A DNA stretch of 27,603 bases from CAYUCE01 sp964443275 (GTDB lineage Bacteria > Bipolaricaulota > Bipolaricaulia > CAYUCE01): the NCBI GenBank assembly GCA_964443275.1, contig CAYUCE010000022.1, positions 1 to 27,603 of the forward strand, read 5' to 3'. The notes beneath the pieces were generated by a model, which worked only from the letters and a program-made list of their open reading frames with translations, ran no database searches and was not told the origin of the DNA. Within the stretch, counting starts at the first letter, position 1. Every line of letters begins with the position of its first letter. Shown here piece after piece: positions 23,321 through 27,603 of this stretch. The translations under genes and the position numbers were made by a program.

Positions 23321-24688
23321 TTGGATCGGCGAAACTTAATTAAAATAGGAGTAATCGGGGCAGTGGTAATTATTGCTTTATATTTCCTTTATCCACCCGG
23401 CGAATCAATTAATCTGGGATTAGACCTCAAGGGTGGTTCCCGGTTGGTCTTGCAGGCCAAGATCCCGGAGGATGCTCCCCCGCAGGAAAAAGATGATATG
23501 GTTAACCGGATAATCACTATTTTAACCAACCGAGTAAATCAATACGGCCTGGCCAATCCGGTGATAACCAAGATGGGCCAGGAAAGGATATTGGTAAAAC
23601 TTCCCGGAACTAAAGATCCGGAGGTGGCCAGACAGCTTATAGGTAGAACCGCAATGTTAGAATTCAAAAAAGTGGTAAAAGCTGGAGACAGCCCCCAAGA
23701 CCAAGTAGAGCCGGAGAGTTTCAAACAAGAGGTATTAGAAAACAGAACAGGGGTCCCCTTTATAGTTCAAAAGAGGCCACTTCTTACCGGAAAGGCCTTA
23801 GCCGACGCCAGGGTCCAGATAAGATCCGCCTCCTCCGGCTCCATTCAAAATCCTAACCGGATTTTTATAGCCTTGACCTTCAATAATGAGGGAGCAAAGA
23901 GGTTCGTCCAAGTACTAACACAGGATCTTGAAGTGGACGACCGGTTAGCCATCGTTTTGGATGATGTAATACATAGCGCTCCCCGTATTACCCAATCCAT
24001 TAAAGATGCCGCCCAAGGTGGATGGAGACAGATCAAGAGTTCCACTACAATTACAGGACAGTATACCCCGGATGAAGCTAGGAGGCTTTCCATAGTACTT
24101 AGAGCCGGTGCTCTACCCGCAGAGGTAGAAATTATCCAGGAAAACTCAGTGGGACCCACCTTGGGACAAGATTCCATAAGAAGGGGAATAATCACCATTG
24201 CCACCGGATTTTTACTTATCCTCTTATATATGCCTATTCGATACCGCTGGTTAGGTCTAGTAGCCGATCTGGCTTTGGTCTTAAATATGATAATTATATT
24301 TGGAAGCCTGGCTGCTTTTGGGGCTGCCTTGACCCTTCCGGGGATTGCCGGAGTTATTTTAACTATCGGTATTACTGTGGATGCCAACGTAATTATATTT
24401 GAGCGAATAAAAGAGGAAAGAAGAAGCGGTAAACCACCGGTAGCTTCTATAACCGGAGGTTTTAAGAAATCACTTTCCGCGGTCCTAGATGCAAATATAA
24501 CCACCCTTGCCGCGGCTTTTATCCTGCTTTTCTTCGGTACCGGACCGGTGAGAGGGTTTGCCATAACCTTGGGTATAGGTATTGTGGGCAGCTTGTTCTG
24601 TGCACTTTTTGTTACCAGGTTTATACTGGAGGTTACCCCACTTTCTGAACGTCTGCCGGTAGCTGGCGAATCAGCAAGAGCGCACTAG
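23321..24688 (+). CDS. secD: Protein translocase subunit SecD
   Basis: SecD with SecF uses the proton gradient to complete protein export. The 455-residue protein has TM1 at about 7-24, the signature NLGLDLKGGS at 31-40, a large extracytoplasmic domain with the P1 head, and five C-terminal helices containing LTIGITVDANVIIFERIKEE, the SecD membrane motif. It starts at TTG 23321 with AAGGAGG seven bases upstream, two bases after yajC. secF is not next to it, and no second secF is seen downstream: after secD come a short gap and an oppositely oriented gene. Confidence 0.95.
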   Translation: MDRRNLIKIGVIGAVVIIALYFLYPPGESINLGLDLKGGSRLVLQAKIPEDAPPQEKDDMVNRIITILTNRVNQYGLANPVITKMGQERILVKLPGTKDPEVARQLIGRTAMLEFKKVVKAGDSPQDQVEPESFKQEVLENRTGVPFIVQKRPLLTGKALADARVQIRSASSGSIQNPNRIFIALTFNNEGAKRFVQVLTQDLEVDDRLAIVLDDVIHSAPRITQSIKDAAQGGWRQIKSSTTITGQYTPDEARRLSIVLRAGALPAEVEIIQENSVGPTLGQDSIRRGIITIATGFLLILLYMPIRYRWLGLVADLALVLNMIIIFGSLAAFGAALTLPGIAGVILTIGITVDANVIIFERIKEERRSGKPPVASITGGFKKSLSAVLDANITTLAAAFILLFFGTGPVRGFAITLGIGIVGSLFCALFVTRFILEVTPLSERLPVAGESARAH

Positions 24689-24791
24689 CTATCCCACTGG
24701 ACGGGTATGGTTAAGAAGAAGCTATTAGTCCCACGCGGCTTGAGTTTTGAAGTGCTAATCTTTGGGTACTAATCACTGATACCTAACAACT

Positions 24792-24804
24792 GGTACCTAG
24801 TACC
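24792..24804. repeat. Small palindrome in a 115-base gap
   Basis: GGTACCTAGTACC has five-base arms around CTA, in a stretch where GGTAC and CCTA words recur (24765-24812). It touches the end of the minus-strand gene. It lacks a T-run, so a terminator role is doubtful. Confidence 0.3.
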
Positions 24805-25208
24805 TATCTAGGTCTTATAGCGACGATCTTATTAAATATATTGGCCGATACTTTTACCAATTTATCTTCTTCTCCTAATTCATCTACTACCTCTTTTAGC
24901 TTTCTGACTACCTGCTTATCGGTCATGCAGTTTAGTGGATACTTTTTGCCGTGTACGGTTTTTATTCTGGTAAGTGAAAATTGGCAGTCAAACATCCCTT
25001 CTGAGCTAATCTGGCCAAAATTAAAATCATGTGCGTTGTCGCCTTCTCTGGCCAAAATTAACACCGCATACCAAGAGCGCTCTTGAAACTCATCTTGGTG
25101 GTTCAAGATTTCTTTTGAGATATCTCTTCCCTCTTTAAGATCCAATAAAATCTCTTCTATCTCCGGTTGTTCGTCTGACCACCAGCTAACTGCCTTTACT
25201 CGGCTCAT
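24804..25208 (-). CDS. Hypothetical protein
   Basis: The 134-residue soluble protein (MSRVKAVSWWSDEQPEIEEI at the start) has a charged, helical N-terminal part, a middle with SWYAVLILAREG, and a C-terminal helix-rich stretch (KQVVRKLKEVVDELGEEDKL). I recognise no family, and there is no signal peptide or membrane helix. On the minus strand TTGCTA (25253-25248) and TAAGAT (25229-25224), 18 bases apart, form a plausible promoter, divergent from that of hflK. Codon use and composition look like the neighbours, which supports a real gene. Confidence 0.6.
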   Translation of the reverse strand: MSRVKAVSWWSDEQPEIEEILLDLKEGRDISKEILNHQDEFQERSWYAVLILAREGDNAHDFNFGQISSEGMFDCQFSLTRIKTVHGKKYPLNCMTDKQVVRKLKEVVDELGEEDKLVKVSANIFNKIVAIRPR

Positions 25209-25290
25209 TTTTCACCACTAATTATCTTACCAAAAGAAAAAGCACCATAGCAAGTCGGCCACCCAAGTTGGCATCTTTTCATTCGTCCGA

Positions 25291-25319
25291 TTGTTTACTA
25301 TCCCCTAGTATGTTAGAAT
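25291..25319 (+). promoter_or_regulatory. Promoter of hflK-hflC
   Basis: TTGTTT at 25291-25296 and TAGAAT at 25314-25319 are 17 bases apart, with the start codon 33 bases later. AAGGAGG at 25337-25343 is the ribosome binding site. Confidence 0.6.
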
Positions 25320-25352
25320 GATTTTTAACTAAGGAGAAGGAGGAGATAAATT

Positions 25353-26435
25353 TTGGCTGGCAGACCTTTTGACATAGATATGGAAGATAAAGGCGGAGAA
25401 ACTGTAGAAAAATGGAGAAAAAGATTAAGCAAAATGGGTAACTGGACGGCTTGGATAATCATCCTGGTAATAATTGGATTTTACGCAATAGGAGGTCTAT
25501 ATAAGGTAAATCCTTCCGAAGTAGGTTTAGTTAAGCGATTTGGCAAGTATGTGCGGCTAACAGAACCGGGTCTCCACTATCACCTCCCCACACCGGTTGA
25601 GTCCGTGGAAACAGTGGATATACGTTCGATTCGCAAAGTGGAGATCGGATTTAGAACCATATCCCCGCCTCCAAACCCCAGATACAGAGAAATAGACGAC
25701 GAAGCCCTTATACTTACCGGGGATGGAAACATCATTTACGCAGAGGCAGTAGTTCAGTGGAAGGTTGAGGACCCGCTGGATTTTGCTTTTAACCTTATCC
25801 CTTCCCAACGCCAAGTTTCCCGTGACTACCCCATAGCCCGGCTTGATCCTTCCCAACACTACTACGCAGATCCCAGAGAACGGTATGTAGAAAAGGCAGC
25901 TGAAGCGGTGCTTAGGGAGAAGATAGCAGAGACCACCTTGACTGAAATTATGACCATACAGCGGGCGGAGGTGGCTGCAGAGGTGGTCGAATCCCTACAG
26001 GAAATGATGGATAGCTATAGTTCAGGCATCCAAATCGCAAATGTGAAATTGCAGGATACCAAACCTCCCGAGCCAACCCGGTCGGCATTTCACGACAAAA
26101 ATAGCGCATTACAGGACAAAGAACGAAAAATTAAAGAAGCCGAAAGATATGAAAACCAGGAAATCCCCCGAGCAAAAGGTGAGGCCGAACAGATACTAAA
26201 CCAGGCCGAAGCTTACAAGCAAGAGAGGATAAAAATAGCCCAGGGTGATGTGGCCAGGTTTGTAGAAGTTTTGAACAAATATCAATTGGGAGAAGATGTG
26301 ACTCAGACCCGCCTGTATATCGAGACCATGGAAGATATTTTGCCCAAGATGAAAAAGGTGGTTTTGACCAAAGGAGCTTCCGGGGTACTCAAATTCCTTG
26401 ATTTAGAAAAGCTATCTGGAGGTGAGGGTCAATGA
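25353..26435 (+). CDS. hflK: SPFH-domain membrane protein HflK
   Basis: HflK and HflC form a cage-like membrane complex that surrounds and regulates the FtsH protease. The 360-residue protein has a short cytoplasmic tail, one membrane helix (about 31-50), then the SPFH domain starting YKVNPSEVGLVKRFGKYVRL with EPGLHYHLPTPVE, and a long charged helix (DKERKIKEAERYENQEIPRA, then AEQILNQAEAYKQERI). The TTG at 25353 has AAGGAGG nine bases before it; a later in-frame ATG has no such site. It overlaps hflC by four bases. The paired order with hflC supports the HflK rather than general stomatin assignment. Confidence 0.9.
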   Translation: MAGRPFDIDMEDKGGETVEKWRKRLSKMGNWTAWIIILVIIGFYAIGGLYKVNPSEVGLVKRFGKYVRLTEPGLHYHLPTPVESVETVDIRSIRKVEIGFRTISPPPNPRYREIDDEALILTGDGNIIYAEAVVQWKVEDPLDFAFNLIPSQRQVSRDYPIARLDPSQHYYADPRERYVEKAAEAVLREKIAETTLTEIMTIQRAEVAAEVVESLQEMMDSYSSGIQIANVKLQDTKPPEPTRSAFHDKNSALQDKERKIKEAERYENQEIPRAKGEAEQILNQAEAYKQERIKIAQGDVARFVEVLNKYQLGEDVTQTRLYIETMEDILPKMKKVVLTKGASGVLKFLDLEKLSGGEGQ

Positions 26436-27295
26436 AAAAGATAGCAATATTTGTAGGTCTGATAATTTTATTGATTATTGCTTATAACCTGTTTTGCTTT
26501 CCGGTGGATGAGACAAAGACGGCCGCAGTTATACAGTTTGGCGAAATCGTCCGGGTGGTAAAAGAACCCGGCCTTCATTTTAAGATTCCTTTCATTCAAG
26601 GAGTAAGATATCTATCAGACAGGGTATTAATATACGATATACAGTCTAAATTGATCGTTACTTCTGATGAAAAAGGTCTTTTCGTAAACAACTACGCTTT
26701 CTGGAGGATCGAGGATCCCAAAACGTTTATCCAATCCATGAGGACCATGGATAGCGCACAGGCCCGTATCGACGATGTGGTCTTCTCCAACTTAAGAAAC
26801 ACTTTGGCCGAGCATGCACTAAATGATATTGTTTCCAGAAAAAGGTTAGAGTACTTAAAGCAGGTAACCCGCACCAGCCAGGAAAATATCAAAGGATTTG
26901 GAGTTAAGCTGCTCGATGTACGGGTAAAGCGGGCCGATCTACCGTCGGAAAACGAAGCTGCCGTATATGATCGGATGAAATCAAAGTGGGAAGCAGAAGC
27001 CGAACTATCCCGTGCAGAGGGCGACCAGGAAGCGAGGAAAGTTAGATCGGCAGCGGATCGAGATGTAGAGATAATCATGGCCGATGCAAAAAGGCAGGCT
27101 GAACGATCAAAAGGAGAAGGAGACGCACAAGCCCTTGAGATATATGCTAATGCCTATAATCAGAAACCCAAGTTCTACCGGTTCTGGCGGAGTCTGGAAA
27201 GTTACAAAAAGTCCTTCGAAGCCGGTTCAACCATAGTACTTTCCACTGATTCTGATTACCTTAAATTCTTTGAAAGTAAGGAGCTTATGGAATAA
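26432..27295 (+). CDS. hflC: SPFH-domain membrane protein HflC
   Basis: The 287-residue partner of HflK has an N-terminal membrane anchor (about 4-22), then the SPFH domain: VDETKTAAVIQFGEIVRVVK, EPGLHFKIPFIQGVRYLSDR, and ITV-like strands followed by the typical HflC helix region (GVKLLDVRVKRADLPSENEA, then YDRMKSKWEAEAE and AEGDQEARKVRSAADRDVEI). The C-terminal FYRFWRSLESYKKSF and STDSDYLKFF are the HflC ending. Its ATG overlaps the hflK stop, with GGAGGTGAGG inside hflK as ribosome binding site. FtsH is not in the window. Confidence 0.93.
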   Translation: MKKIAIFVGLIILLIIAYNLFCFPVDETKTAAVIQFGEIVRVVKEPGLHFKIPFIQGVRYLSDRVLIYDIQSKLIVTSDEKGLFVNNYAFWRIEDPKTFIQSMRTMDSAQARIDDVVFSNLRNTLAEHALNDIVSRKRLEYLKQVTRTSQENIKGFGVKLLDVRVKRADLPSENEAAVYDRMKSKWEAEAELSRAEGDQEARKVRSAADRDVEIIMADAKRQAERSKGEGDAQALEIYANAYNQKPKFYRFWRSLESYKKSFEAGSTIVLSTDSDYLKFFESKELME

Positions 27296-27463
27296 ATGAT
27301 GTGTATATGTAACCTAATTTACAAAATTATAAACTAAAACTGTTACTTTAATATATAAGCGAAATTCTAAAGTATTGCGCCTTATTCGGAACCTTCACAT
27401 TGTTGTTTATTGTAGCAGGCTTTAGCCATCATTATGTATACATTTAACCCTCCCAGATAGGGT

Positions 27464-27481
27464 GGAACCCTGAAGGGTTCC
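27464..27481. repeat. Family A palindrome, uninterrupted copy
   Basis: GGAACCCTGAAGGGTTCC has eight-base arms and a GA loop. About 30 bases around it (27451-27506) resemble the inverse of 4785-4890, including the AAACAAACGATGTTA stretch. It is the intact form of the palindrome interrupted at 4814-4873. Confidence 0.75.
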
Positions 27482-27539
27482 GCTACGAAAAACAAACGAT
27501 GTTAATAAGATTACCCCGCAACCAGATGGGTAGAGGATG

Positions 27540-27603
27540 CTCTACTACGCTACTTCGTAGCTCTCTGCTTCGCAAGCTTCGCAGAAGCGTAGAAGAGGTC
27601 GTA
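27540..27603. repeat. Family B repeat, cut by the window end
   Basis: Outer arms CTCTACTACGCT (27540-27551) and AGCGTAGAAGAG (27586-27597) pair with one mismatch, and inner hairpins such as GCTACTTCGTAGC lie between. The trailing GTCGTA is how the tandem unit at 4721-4726 begins, so the array probably continues beyond the window. The rest of the 308-base gap after hflC shows no gene. Confidence 0.7.

Noticed and set aside
23845..24564. A 239-codon minus-strand open frame
   Set aside because: It is antisense to secD, which has clear family motifs throughout.
24689..24803. tRNA or small RNA gene after secD
   Set aside because: No cloverleaf, no T-loop GTTCRA match, only short recurring GGTAC/CCTA words.

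Overview
The window is a compact bacterial chromosome segment: short intergenic gaps, AGGAGG-type ribosome binding sites, frequent TTG/GTG starts, and sigma70-like TTGnnn-17-TAnnnT promoters. It carries housekeeping genes (rpsT, secD, secF, yajC, recJ, guaB, mgtE, nnr, hflK, hflC) together with an Asp23/Gls24 protein, an ADP-forming acyl-CoA synthetase and an archaeal-looking HAD protein. This mix suggests an uncultured, probably anaerobic bacterium on the Firmicutes/Actinobacteria side of the tree, but nothing here fixes the phylum. No rRNA, tRNA, CRISPR array, transposase or phage gene was seen.

Layout. 1-226: a palindromic repeat and a promoter. 227-4476 (+): a HhH-GPD-like protein, a MalY/PatB aminotransferase, then an encapsulated ferritin, its encapsulin shell (with a frameshift near the 5' end) and an exported transglutaminase-like protein. 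4477-5034: no gene, but a terminator-like hairpin and a cluster of nested palindromic repeats. 5035-9328 (-): a four-gene operon of a TetR repressor, a small exported protein, an RND/MMPL exporter and a LolA-like lipoprotein, with an operator palindrome over the presumed transcription start. 9568-12448 (+): rpsT-secF-recJ, overlapping end to end; rpsT appears to start at an ATT codon. 12456-14401 (-): guaB and fxsA. 14579-16628 (+): Asp23/Gls24 and mgtE. 16636-17640 (-): a COG4030-like HAD protein. 17757-22128 (+): bifunctional NAD(P)HX repair enzyme and an acyl-CoA synthetase fused to a GNAT domain. 22169-22274: a two-copy direct repeat. 22385-24688 (+): a membrane protein, yajC and secD. 24804-25208 (-): an unknown protein. 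25353-27295 (+): hflK-hflC. 27296-27603: repeats running off the end of the window.

How the parts work together. EncFtn would oxidise iron inside the encapsulin shell, to which it docks by its C-terminal peptide. YajC, SecD and SecF belong to one translocon accessory complex but are coded in two places about 13 kb apart. The TetR operon looks like a self-contained, self-repressed lipid or hydrophobe export unit. HflK/HflC would regulate FtsH, which is not in the window.

The observations most worth a second look are the encapsulin frameshift in a run of five C, the insertion of one palindromic repeat family into another with the target palindrome exactly recoverable, and the predicted ATT start of rpsT. 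I did not find a clearly new multi-gene defence or mobile system.
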